A stretch of 49,556 bases of DNA, taken from contig CAZKRU010000027.1 in NCBI GenBank assembly GCA_964555235.1, positions 1 through 49,556 of the forward strand, written 5' to 3'. Of the stretch, positions 29,001-36,365 are shown in pieces; position 1 is the first letter of the stretch; each line of letters begins with the position of its first letter. The notes under the pieces were generated by a model. That model did no database searches, had not been told where the DNA came from, and saw nothing but the letters and a program-made list of their open reading frames with translations. Position numbers and translations under genes: made by a program. This DNA comes from CAZKRU01 sp964555235 (GTDB lineage: Bacteria; Verrucomicrobiota; Verrucomicrobiia; Methylacidiphilales; CAMAQI01).

Positions 29001-31493
29001 ATGCCCAAACTTCCTGATTATTCCGCTTGTGTTGATCCGATGGTTGAAAAATCCAATGGATTACTCTCCAAGAGTGAGGCAAAAAAAATCCTCAAAGAAG
29101 CCGCTGACCACATGAAAGAGCGGAAGGCAAAAGGACTCATCCAAGATTTTGATAAAGAGGTGCAGGCATTCATTGATGGGAAGGCGAAAGAAATCAAGGC
29201 CAGCAACCTCCAGGAGAACATCGAAAAAATCGTCAACCATGAGGCCAAAGCGAAGTTTGGCGCGTACATGGAAGCATGGAAAGATGATCCCGTGAAAGGC
29301 GTGATGGCTTGGATGGGCGGCCGCTTCAACAACGTTCTCGGAAGCCGTCAGAGTGTGGACGCCATGATCAACGCTTACCGGAACGATACAATGGGGCGGA
29401 TCATCCATGCTCTTGACCGATCTAAGCTCGCCAAATTCGCTAAAGATAAGGGCAATGCGCTGGATATTGCGAAAGCGTTTTGGAATTCCAGTGATCAGAG
29501 TGTTAGCAAGGAAGCTCGACAAATCGCCGATCTTATTGCGGGTGTTCGCTCTTCGATGATCAAACGAATCAATCGGGCGGGAGCTTATATCAAAGAGTTG
29601 CCTGAATACGTATTCCGACAGGCTCACGACATGGACAAGATCCGCAAGGCAGGGTTTGAGGGGTGGCGCGATTCCATTGCTCCGCTCCTGGATTCCGAAC
29701 GCACCATGAAAGGCGTCACCGATCCTGAACAATTCTTGCGCTCGGTTTATGACGGACTTGCCAGCGGCGTTCACCTTAGTTCGCTTTCGGATATTGAGGG
29801 AGATTTTGCGCGTGGTGGAAGTCTGAATGATCGGGTTTCGGCTCACCGAAAGCTTCACTTCCAAGATGCCGACTCATTCCTGAAATATCATTCACAGTTT
29901 GGGAACGGCCCACTCATGGAGAATCTTTTGGAGGGAATCAATGGACTGGCAAAGAAAACAATTCTCTTGGAAAACTTCGGAACCAATCCTCGTGCATTTT
30001 TTGACGGCCAGTTGAAGGACATCATGGAGAAGAATCGGACCAATCACACTACGATGGACCGAATCTCTGGAATCTTAGAGAATCCCGAAAACCTTTTCAA
30101 AACTTTGAGCGGAGAATTAAGCAATCCGCAAAACGTCACCCTGGCAAAATGGACCGACAACATCAAAAGCATTCAGTCCATGGCAAAGCTGGGAGGAGCG
30201 TTGATTTCCAGTATTTCGGATTTAGCGAATACCGCTGCCGCGATGCACTACCGGGGGGCACCACTTCTCCAATCCTACGCAGATCCACTCAAGATTTTGT
30301 TTCACGGTAATGATGCGAACAAGCGTGAGATTGCCGAGCGCCTTGGCTGGCTATCGGAAGGGATTGCTGGGAATCTCCATGCCACTCTCGACATTCACGA
30401 GGGCTTCGGAAGTTCTACGATAAGAGGCCGGCAGAATCAATTTTTCAAGGCAACCGGACTCAATTGGTGGACAGATAGTCTCAAGTCCGGAGTGATTTAC
30501 ACGCTGGGCGCGGACATGGGGCAGCTTGCCTCCAAGTCTTTTGATGAAGTGATTTCCGATGCAGCCCGAGCGCGGACGTTCAACCAGTATGGAATCGACA
30601 AAACACTTTGGGAGGCATGGCGCAAAAGTGCAACGGAGATTGACGGAAAAATCTTCCTAGCCCCCGACGGTATCCGGTCGGCTCCCACTCAAACGCTCGA
30701 TGGTATCCTGAAAGATCGTGGTGTGGCGGCTACCGAGTTTTCACGCGCTCGCCTCATGGATGAACTCGAAACGAAATTTCGCACGTTCTATGTCGATTCA
30801 GCGGATGAGATGGTGTTGACCCCTGGCGCTCGTGAGCGTGCGATTCTGAATTTTGGAACGCAATCCGGCTCTCTCGTTGGATCCGCTGTTCGGTTGATGA
30901 GCCAGTTTAAAGCTTTTCCTGTCACCTACCTAACCAAGAGTATTGGACGTGAAGCGTCTCGCGGTGGCATGGATGCCTTTCGTGGAATGACCAACCTGAT
31001 TGCGACAACGACGATTCTCGGATATGTGTCGATGGCAACCAAGGATTTCATCAAAGGAAAAGAGCAACGTGATCCTGCCGACCCTAAGGCATGGACAGCG
31101 GCGTTTATCCAAGGCGGCGGGGCAGGTATCTATGGGGATGTTTTATTTGCTCAGGCGGGATTCGGGAGAAGCCAGTTGGTTAATCTTCTTGGGCCGTCAG
31201 CTGGAAGTGCTGATCAGCTTTTCAGTCTGCGAGCCAAGGTGATGGAAGGCAAAGACGTGACTGGTGACCTCCTGAAACTTGGCACCTCACACACGCCGTT
31301 TCTCAATTTATTTTATACGAAGTGGGCGATTGATTATGGAATCCTTTACTCACTGCAGGAGGCGGCCAATCCGGGTTATCTCCAGAGAATGGAATCAAGA
31401 ATGCGCCGAGAGGAAGGGCGCGGCTTCAAGTTTTCCCCGAATCAGTACGCGGGAAAATTAGGCAATCTTATTGAGGACGCCGCAACGAAATAA
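29001..31493 (+). CDS. Internal virion protein D, C-terminal part (gp16 type)
   Basis: The 830-aa protein is long and helical, with a late segment SQFKAFPVTYLTKSIGREASRGG and PFLNLFYTKWAIDYGILYSLQEAANPGYLQRME typical of the C-terminus of T7 gp16-like ejection proteins. With the upstream 594-aa protein the total length is close to T7 gp16 (1318 aa). It should form the inner-membrane part of the ejection channel and help pull DNA into the cell. It starts in the same frame as the upstream gene, three codons after an amber stop. Confidence 0.82.
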   Translation: MPKLPDYSACVDPMVEKSNGLLSKSEAKKILKEAADHMKERKAKGLIQDFDKEVQAFIDGKAKEIKASNLQENIEKIVNHEAKAKFGAYMEAWKDDPVKGVMAWMGGRFNNVLGSRQSVDAMINAYRNDTMGRIIHALDRSKLAKFAKDKGNALDIAKAFWNSSDQSVSKEARQIADLIAGVRSSMIKRINRAGAYIKELPEYVFRQAHDMDKIRKAGFEGWRDSIAPLLDSERTMKGVTDPEQFLRSVYDGLASGVHLSSLSDIEGDFARGGSLNDRVSAHRKLHFQDADSFLKYHSQFGNGPLMENLLEGINGLAKKTILLENFGTNPRAFFDGQLKDIMEKNRTNHTTMDRISGILENPENLFKTLSGELSNPQNVTLAKWTDNIKSIQSMAKLGGALISSISDLANTAAAMHYRGAPLLQSYADPLKILFHGNDANKREIAERLGWLSEGIAGNLHATLDIHEGFGSSTIRGRQNQFFKATGLNWWTDSLKSGVIYTLGADMGQLASKSFDEVISDAARARTFNQYGIDKTLWEAWRKSATEIDGKIFLAPDGIRSAPTQTLDGILKDRGVAATEFSRARLMDELETKFRTFYVDSADEMVLTPGARERAILNFGTQSGSLVGSAVRLMSQFKAFPVTYLTKSIGREASRGGMDAFRGMTNLIATTTILGYVSMATKDFIKGKEQRDPADPKAWTAAFIQGGGAGIYGDVLFAQAGFGRSQLVNLLGPSAGSADQLFSLRAKVMEGKDVTGDLLKLGTSHTPFLNLFYTKWAIDYGILYSLQEAANPGYLQRMESRMRREEGRGFKFSPNQYAGKLGNLIEDAATK

Positions 31494-31510
31494 TTTGAAC
31501 AAAAAGTTTG

Positions 31511-31539
31511 TTGATACAAACAAAGTTTACTGATAGAAA
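31511..31539 (+). promoter_or_regulatory. Tail-fibre promoter with variant spacer palindrome
   Basis: TTGATA (31511-31516), a 17-nt spacer and TAGAAA (31534-31539) precede the tail fibre gene. The spacer starts CAAACAAAGTTTA, two mismatches from the CAAACTAAGTTTG palindrome, at the same offset as in the terminase-operon promoter. Just upstream AAGTTTGTTGATACAAAC (31504-31521) is also partly palindromic. Confidence 0.6.
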
Positions 31540-31547
31540 CTAACACT

Positions 31548-33410
31548 ATGCCACTCCAAGGAACCACTTATAAAATCCCCTACGAGGGCAATGGAGTTAC
31601 GACGGTTTTTGCGTACCCTTTTTATGTCCTCGATCAGACTCATATCAAGGTCACGGAAACTGACACGGTGACGGGCGTGGATACCGTCAAAACGCTGACC
31701 ACGCATTACACGGTTTCAGGTATTGGTGAGCCAAGCGGGGGAAATGTTACAGCGGTTTCGGCTCCATCTGCCACTAAGATTTGGACAATTGAGCGCGTCG
31801 TTCCATACACGCAATTACTTTCTCTTTTAGGTGCGGCTGGCGTGCCTGTCTTGGAGCTTACCAAAGCTCTCGACAAGATCATGATGGCGATTCAGCAACT
31901 TGGCGCGACTGGTGGACAAGCGGATCGTGCAATTCGCTATCGAGCTTCCGAACCGAGCGGATACGTTGCAGAACTTCCAACGGCCGCCGCCCGAGCTAAC
32001 AAGCTCATGTCATTTGACGAAGATGGCAATTTCATCGTTACCCAAGAGCTTGGAACTTATCGTGGAGATTGGGTCACGGGAACCCTCTACAACGCACGGG
32101 ACATTGTAACGAATTCCGTCAATAAAAACGTTTATTTCGTTCCCACTGAGTACACCTCCGGAGCGAGCGTCGCGGCAGATGTTGGAACGGATAACTTAGT
32201 TCTTGTTTTTGATGCGGCAACCAGCACGGCAGCAGCAGCGGCGAGTGCGGCGGCGGCTCTTGTTTCTGAGAATAACGCCGAGACGGCAGAAGCGAACGCC
32301 GAGACAGCGGAGACAAATGCTGAGGCGGCTCAGGCAGCGGCAGAAGCGGCTCAGGCGGCAGCGGAGGCAGCACAAGCGGCGGCAGAGACCGCTGAAACAA
32401 ACGCTGAGACGGCAGAGACGAACGCGGAAACTGCGGAAACGAACGCAGAGACAGCGCAAGCGGCGGCGGCGGTAAGCGCGGCACTTGCTGCAACCTATCC
32501 CATTCCTCTATGGCTAACCGCCACGGACTATGTCGTTGGGAATAGCGTTTACGAGTCGAACAAGCTTTATCGGTGTCCCTCTGGTCAAGCGCATACCTCG
32601 GGAACTTTCGCGACAGATTTGGCTGCGGGTAAATGGGTCGAAATGTCTGCGGCGGGGGGCTTAACGGAAGCTCAAATTTACGATGCTCCGCAATATGCGA
32701 CAACAAGCGGAACGGATACCTACACGGCGACGCTTTCCCCTGCGCCTACGTCCTACACCACAGGAATGACGGTTAAGTTGAAGATTGGAAACGTCAACAC
32801 TGGCGCATCAACGATCAATCTTAATTCGCTTGGAGCGAAGACGATTCAAAAGAATGGATCGGCTTTATCGGCGGGCGATCTTCCTGCCAATGCGATTGCT
32901 CATTTGGTTTATGATGGTACGAATTTCCAGCTTTCCGGCACTCTTGCGGCGAGCGGATCTAGCGGAAAGTTGGCGCAGGTGGTCTCCGGATCAGACAACA
33001 CCCCAACATCAACAACGTCCAGTATTCCTGACGACAACACGGCTCCGCAGAACACCGAAGGTACTGAAATCGTAACAGTGAGCATCACGCCGACCGACGC
33101 TTCATCCACACTGGAAATAGAATATGGAGTTACGTTTGCTGCGGATACCGCTGGGAAGGCGTATGCCGCTATGTTCGTTGATTCAACTGCGGATGCCATT
33201 GATTCGATGGGTCTCTCAAACAGCGGTACTTCGTACGTCGCTCATGCGACAAAGAGCTTTACGATTTCTGCGGGATCGACATCTGCAAGAACTTATAAGC
33301 TTCGAGTTGGAATCAACTCAGGAACGATTTACATCAATCAACGAGATTCAGGGGCTCGCCATGATGGTCTTTTGGATACCTATATCCGAGTCAGGGAGAT
33401 ACTGCCATGA
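31548..33410 (+). CDS. Tail fibre protein with T7-type N-terminal domain
   Basis: Residues 1-125 match the T7 tail-fibre attachment domain (TTYKIPYEGNGVTTVFAYPFYVLD... TIERVVPYTQLLSLLGAAG... LTKALDKIMM). Residues about 225-315 are Ala/Glu/Thr heptads (AETAETN, AQAAAEA) encoded by imperfect 21-bp repeats, a trimeric coiled coil. The C-terminal 290 residues are beta-rich and include a small carbohydrate-module-like stretch (WLTATDYVVGNSVYESNKLYRC). It attaches to the nozzle and reaches the host surface. It overlaps the next gene by 4 nt. Confidence 0.9.
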   Translation: MPLQGTTYKIPYEGNGVTTVFAYPFYVLDQTHIKVTETDTVTGVDTVKTLTTHYTVSGIGEPSGGNVTAVSAPSATKIWTIERVVPYTQLLSLLGAAGVPVLELTKALDKIMMAIQQLGATGGQADRAIRYRASEPSGYVAELPTAAARANKLMSFDEDGNFIVTQELGTYRGDWVTGTLYNARDIVTNSVNKNVYFVPTEYTSGASVAADVGTDNLVLVFDAATSTAAAAASAAAALVSENNAETAEANAETAETNAEAAQAAAEAAQAAAEAAQAAAETAETNAETAETNAETAETNAETAQAAAAVSAALAATYPIPLWLTATDYVVGNSVYESNKLYRCPSGQAHTSGTFATDLAAGKWVEMSAAGGLTEAQIYDAPQYATTSGTDTYTATLSPAPTSYTTGMTVKLKIGNVNTGASTINLNSLGAKTIQKNGSALSAGDLPANAIAHLVYDGTNFQLSGTLAASGSSGKLAQVVSGSDNTPTSTTSSIPDDNTAPQNTEGTEIVTVSITPTDASSTLEIEYGVTFAADTAGKAYAAMFVDSTADAIDSMGLSNSGTSYVAHATKSFTISAGSTSARTYKLRVGINSGTIYINQRDSGARHDGLLDTYIRVREILP

Positions 33411-33823
33411 ACATTCACATGACGCTTGAGAAAAAGTTTTCCGATAAAAAATACGTCATGCGAGGTGAAAGCTATTCCGGTCTTGAATGGCTTGACTCCT
33501 CACCTAAACCGAAAGAGGCAGAACTTGAGTCGGCGTGGCAGGACATTGTAAACGATAAAGCGGTTGATGATGTCAAAAAAGCGGCTTACGATTCCGCTCT
33601 GTCCGCTGGTTACGACACGGGAATGGATTTCAAACTCTCCGTCTCCGAATACGCTCAAACGCGGTTCGCGGTCATCATGACCGGCCTCAAAAATCTCGCT
33701 CCTTCAAATGAAACTGAGGTTACGATTTGGGATCAAAAAAAAGTGAAGCACGTCATAACTTACGCGCAATTCAAAACGATCATGCAGGGATACACGCTGC
33801 ATTGCATAGGGATGGAACAATGA
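33407..33823 (+). CDS. Tail-fibre companion protein, 138 aa
   Basis: The 138-aa protein contains YVMRGESYSGLEWLDSSPKPKEAELESAW, resembling proteins that follow tail fibre genes and act as fibre-assembly chaperones or small fibre parts. The rest is mixed alpha/beta. It is coupled by 4-nt overlaps to the fibre gene and to the next gene. The function is inferred from place and weak similarity. Confidence 0.5.
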   Translation: MNIHMTLEKKFSDKKYVMRGESYSGLEWLDSSPKPKEAELESAWQDIVNDKAVDDVKKAAYDSALSAGYDTGMDFKLSVSEYAQTRFAVIMTGLKNLAPSNETEVTIWDQKKVKHVITYAQFKTIMQGYTLHCIGMEQ

Positions 33824-34125
33824 GCCCTAGTGGACGCCGAGAAGGAGATCAGGCGGACAATCGTTCGATGCTCGCTCGCATTCATGAGATCGGATGGACG
33901 GCAATGGCAAAAATGATGCCGCTACTTCTCGCTTGGGTTGCGTGGCTCGCTTTTTCCTATGGCGGAACGACAAACGCTTCCGCGAGTCAAGAGCGTCGAA
34001 TCACGACACTGGAGCAGGAACATAAATTGATTAAAGACACGCTCTCAAAAGTAGAGACAAGCACGGAAGTCATTAAAAGCGATTTGAATTGGATCAAATC
34101 TGAAATGAAAGGGCAACGACCATGA
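33820..34125 (+). CDS. Membrane-anchored coiled-coil protein, holin-like candidate
   Basis: The 101-aa product (start MSPSGRREGDQ at 33820, ATGA overlap) has one membrane helix at about residues 26-44 (WTAMAKMMPLLLAWVAWLAF) and a coiled coil (about 58-98, RRITTLEQEHKLIKDTLSKVE). One helix plus coiled coil recalls XhlA-type holin partners. It opens the lysis cassette. The longer in-frame start at 33727 lies in the previous gene and is less likely. Confidence 0.55.
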   Translation: MSPSGRREGDQADNRSMLARIHEIGWTAMAKMMPLLLAWVAWLAFSYGGTTNASASQERRITTLEQEHKLIKDTLSKVETSTEVIKSDLNWIKSEMKGQRP

Positions 34126-34781
34126 GACATTGGCTATACGGATTGATTGCAGCGGTAATAAGCGGTGGATCGAGCGCGGTAACGGCTTGCTTCAGTGTAA
34201 ACCTTATCGCTCCAGACAAGTTTAATTTGGGAAACCAGTTATTGAATTTTATCGAATTGGCAGCGGTGACTTTTGTGATTAACGGAATGCTTGGAGCGTT
34301 TCTGTATTTAAAACAAAGCCCGATTCCCCCAGAATACGAAGGTCCAAAAGATCCTCCAGCAATATCCCCTCTAATTCGGATGATGCTCGTTGCAAGTCTG
34401 GTTATCTTTGGACTGTCTGGTTGCGCGAGCTTCCAATGGCAAGAGGGCATTCCCTATCTGAAGCCCGCTTCCGAATTGATCGCCTCCGCTGTACTCCAGA
34501 AAGCCGTCAGTCCAGAGGATCGAATCGCAAAGGCAAACGAGATTTACGCCGCAGCGAAAGCCGTTCGCACACTATCCGGCGGAGAGATCACGAAGGATGC
34601 GGTGGAGGATGTATTGAAGATTTGGCTTCCCGAAAAAGCACACTGGTCGGATTTCTCCACTTCCGCCTCCTCCCTTTATGCCGGGTACTACGCTCAATTA
34701 AAAGGCGATCCGAAAGCGATGGCGGAAGCTGTAGAACAGATGGCGCAAGGCTTTGAAAACGTGGCAGGGCAGGCCAAGTGA
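34122..34781 (+). CDS. Two-helix holin-like domain joined to a lipoprotein-like segment
   Basis: The 219-aa protein has two membrane helices in the first 65 residues (LIAAVISGGSSAVTACFSV and LAAVTFVINGMLGAFLYL), like a small holin. A third hydrophobic segment (87-101) then ends in a lipobox-like LSGC before ASFQWQEG. The C-terminal 110 residues are helical and soluble. It could be a natural fusion of holin and lipoprotein, or an internal start at 34380 (MMLVASLVIFGLSGC) could yield a separate lipoprotein. It sits in the lysis cassette. Confidence 0.55.
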   Translation: MRHWLYGLIAAVISGGSSAVTACFSVNLIAPDKFNLGNQLLNFIELAAVTFVINGMLGAFLYLKQSPIPPEYEGPKDPPAISPLIRMMLVASLVIFGLSGCASFQWQEGIPYLKPASELIASAVLQKAVSPEDRIAKANEIYAAAKAVRTLSGGEITKDAVEDVLKIWLPEKAHWSDFSTSASSLYAGYYAQLKGDPKAMAEAVEQMAQGFENVAGQAK

Positions 34782-34984
34782 CATGGGTTTTGGCCGTCGT
34801 CAATATGATCGGCAGTTGGTGCGGGTGGCAAAGAGAGAAAGAAGCCCGGATCAACGCGCCAGAGATTCGCGTAAACGCCGAAGCAGCCCGCGACGCGAAG
34901 TTGAAGGATCAGGCAACGGAGGCAGTAGCGAAAGCCTCGAAGACTGGAGAACTTGATGAAATACGCAAAATGGCTGGCGATTAG
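34778..34984 (+). CDS. Small lysis-cassette protein with GTG start
   Basis: A 68-codon frame starts at GTG 34778, overlapping the previous stop by 4 nt. A short hydrophobic start (TWVLAVVNMIGSWCGW) leads into an Ala/Glu/Lys helix (KEARINAPEIRVNAEAARDAK...). This membrane-anchor-plus-helix shape is like an inner-membrane spanin, and a lipoprotein gene follows with an overlapping start. The assignment as i-spanin is tentative. Confidence 0.45.
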   Translation: MTWVLAVVNMIGSWCGWQREKEARINAPEIRVNAEAARDAKLKDQATEAVAKASKTGELDEIRKMAGD

Positions 34985-35300
34985 TTTCGTCTTGGTCCTG
35001 CTTTTAGGATGCGCCACTACGGTCATTCCCAAGGCGGTTCCCCTTCCAAATCAGGCGAGTTTTGATGGCAAGGACCAGAATAGCGGAATCATCGAAATGG
35101 TCGATGGGCGGTTCAGGTTGACGCCGAAAAAACTTCAAGCTTATGACGTTCTTGTCGAAATTTACGGGGGCCGATTCGTTCCTGCTATTCGAAATCGTGA
35201 CGGCGTACAAGGTGACCTAATGGATCCGGAGCACATGGTCAAATTCCTAACCATGATCCGATGGCACAAATCCGGATTTGACGCCAAGGAGGTCTTTTGA
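34956..35300 (+). CDS. Lysis-cassette lipoprotein (o-spanin-like)
   Basis: The start ATG 34956 (MKYAKWLAISFVLVLLLGC) gives a signal peptide with lipobox LLGC; a TTG one codon earlier is also possible. The 114-aa protein continues with MVDGRFRLTPKKLQAYDVLVEIYGG. It overlaps the preceding small gene by 29 bases in another frame, which is common for spanin pairs, and precedes the endolysin gene. An outer-membrane spanin role is inferred from this context. Confidence 0.55.
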   Translation: MKYAKWLAISFVLVLLLGCATTVIPKAVPLPNQASFDGKDQNSGIIEMVDGRFRLTPKKLQAYDVLVEIYGGRFVPAIRNRDGVQGDLMDPEHMVKFLTMIRWHKSGFDAKEVF

Positions 35301-35923
35301 ACTCTCGCTACGCTGAAATCCAGTTGATCCAGTTGGCTCTCCATGAGCAGGGGCTCTATGGCGGGAAGCTTGATGGTGTTTGGGGTCCGAAGACTCAGGC
35401 CGGATTTGATACCTACTGTAAGGCAAACTCTCCGCAGCCATCTAAGCTCGCCAAAGAACTCATCAGGCTTGCCCTTGGTGAAGTTGGAACGAAGGAAGTG
35501 GGCAAGAATGGCGGGACTCGTATTCGTGAGTATCAAGCGGCCACTGAGGAAGTTCCGGGTTCATGGCCATGGTGCGCCGCATTCATTTGTTGGCTTTTCA
35601 AAAATGCGGCAGTTACCACGCCTTTTAATTTCCGAAGACCAACAACCGCGGCTGCATTTGTCTTTGAGGATTGGGCGCGTGGACAATCTTCCTTCGGAGT
35701 GAAGCTCATCAAGCCACCCGATCAGCAATTGATCGCTGGCGATATTATCGTTTTCAGCTGGTCCCATATTGGAATTTTAATCGAGAACGAGTCAAACGGA
35801 TTTATCAAGCTCGTCGAGGGCAACACCTCATCGGATGATGCTGGATCTCAGAATGACGGGGATGGCGTGTGGAAAAAGACTCGTCGCAGCGCTCGCGATA
35901 TTCGAAGCGCAATCAGGGTTTAA
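35297..35923 (+). CDS. CHAP-domain endolysin with peptidoglycan-binding domain
   Basis: The 208-aa protein starts at TTG 35297, led by AAGGAGG. Residues 1-45 are a PG_binding_1 repeat (LHEQGLYGGKLDGVWGPKTQAGF). The CHAP domain follows (about 55-195) with the catalytic Cys in WPWCAAFICWLF and His in FSWSHIGILIE, then EGNTS. It should cut the peptide part of peptidoglycan at the end of infection. Its TAA stop (35921-35923) is followed by only two open codons before the next in-frame ATG. Confidence 0.88.
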   Translation: MNSRYAEIQLIQLALHEQGLYGGKLDGVWGPKTQAGFDTYCKANSPQPSKLAKELIRLALGEVGTKEVGKNGGTRIREYQAATEEVPGSWPWCAAFICWLFKNAAVTTPFNFRRPTTAAAFVFEDWARGQSSFGVKLIKPPDQQLIAGDIIVFSWSHIGILIENESNGFIKLVEGNTSSDDAGSQNDGDGVWKKTRRSARDIRSAIRV

Positions 35924-35929
35924 GGTAAT

Positions 35930-36364
35930 ATGCCTACCGAAACAACAGCGGGACGCATTAAAATGCAGGACGTTACGCTTCGGGATGAAGCTGGAAACGT
36001 TCTTTCTTTTGTTAATGGAAAGCTCCCGGTTGATATTGCGGAAAATATCACGGTAGAAGCAACGATTGTTAATACTTCGGTTGAGATTTCCAACGATGTC
36101 GGCAATCCGGTTCCTGTTCAACAGGCCGACCTTGATTCTGACGTTGACGAGGTTTCGACTTTCGAGGGAGCAATTTCAAAACGAATCGACGAAGCGTCCG
36201 CAACCGTGACGTATATCGGCGAGGCAGTCATTGGAACGGCGGAAGGCTCCGCATTGTGGAGAATCCGAAAGATCGACTTCACGAATCCAACATCAATCAA
36301 GTGGGCCGCGAGCGCGGCATTTAGTCAGATTTGGACAAATAGAGCAGCTTTAACTTACACTTAA
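35930..36364 (+). CDS. Hypothetical structural protein, 144 aa
   Basis: The protein is beta-rich and acidic (VTLRDEAGNVLSFVNGKLPVDIAENITVEA, EVSTFEGAISKRIDEASATVTYIGEAV). It stands in the same frame as the endolysin and one base before the large adhesin-like gene. This kind of protein often accompanies tail-associated adhesins. No family is recognised. Confidence 0.5.
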   Translation: MPTETTAGRIKMQDVTLRDEAGNVLSFVNGKLPVDIAENITVEATIVNTSVEISNDVGNPVPVQQADLDSDVDEVSTFEGAISKRIDEASATVTYIGEAVIGTAEGSALWRIRKIDFTNPTSIKWAASAAFSQIWTNRAALTYT

Positions 36365-36365
36365 A

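Noticed and set aside
32196..32475. Arg-rich or Cys-rich open frames on both strands in the tail fibre gene
   Set aside because: They are shadows of the Ala/Glu/Thr heptad repeats, which fit a tail-fibre coiled coil.
34753..34956. Arg-rich 67-codon frame overlapping the lysis cassette
   Set aside because: It is out of frame with the GTG-start frame at 34778, which has membrane and helix character and coupling to its neighbours.
20375..35945. Claim that open in-frame junctions are enriched as proof of stop readthrough
   Set aside because: Four of 13 UAA or UAG junctions are open in frame, about the number expected by chance; only the individual junctions remain of interest.
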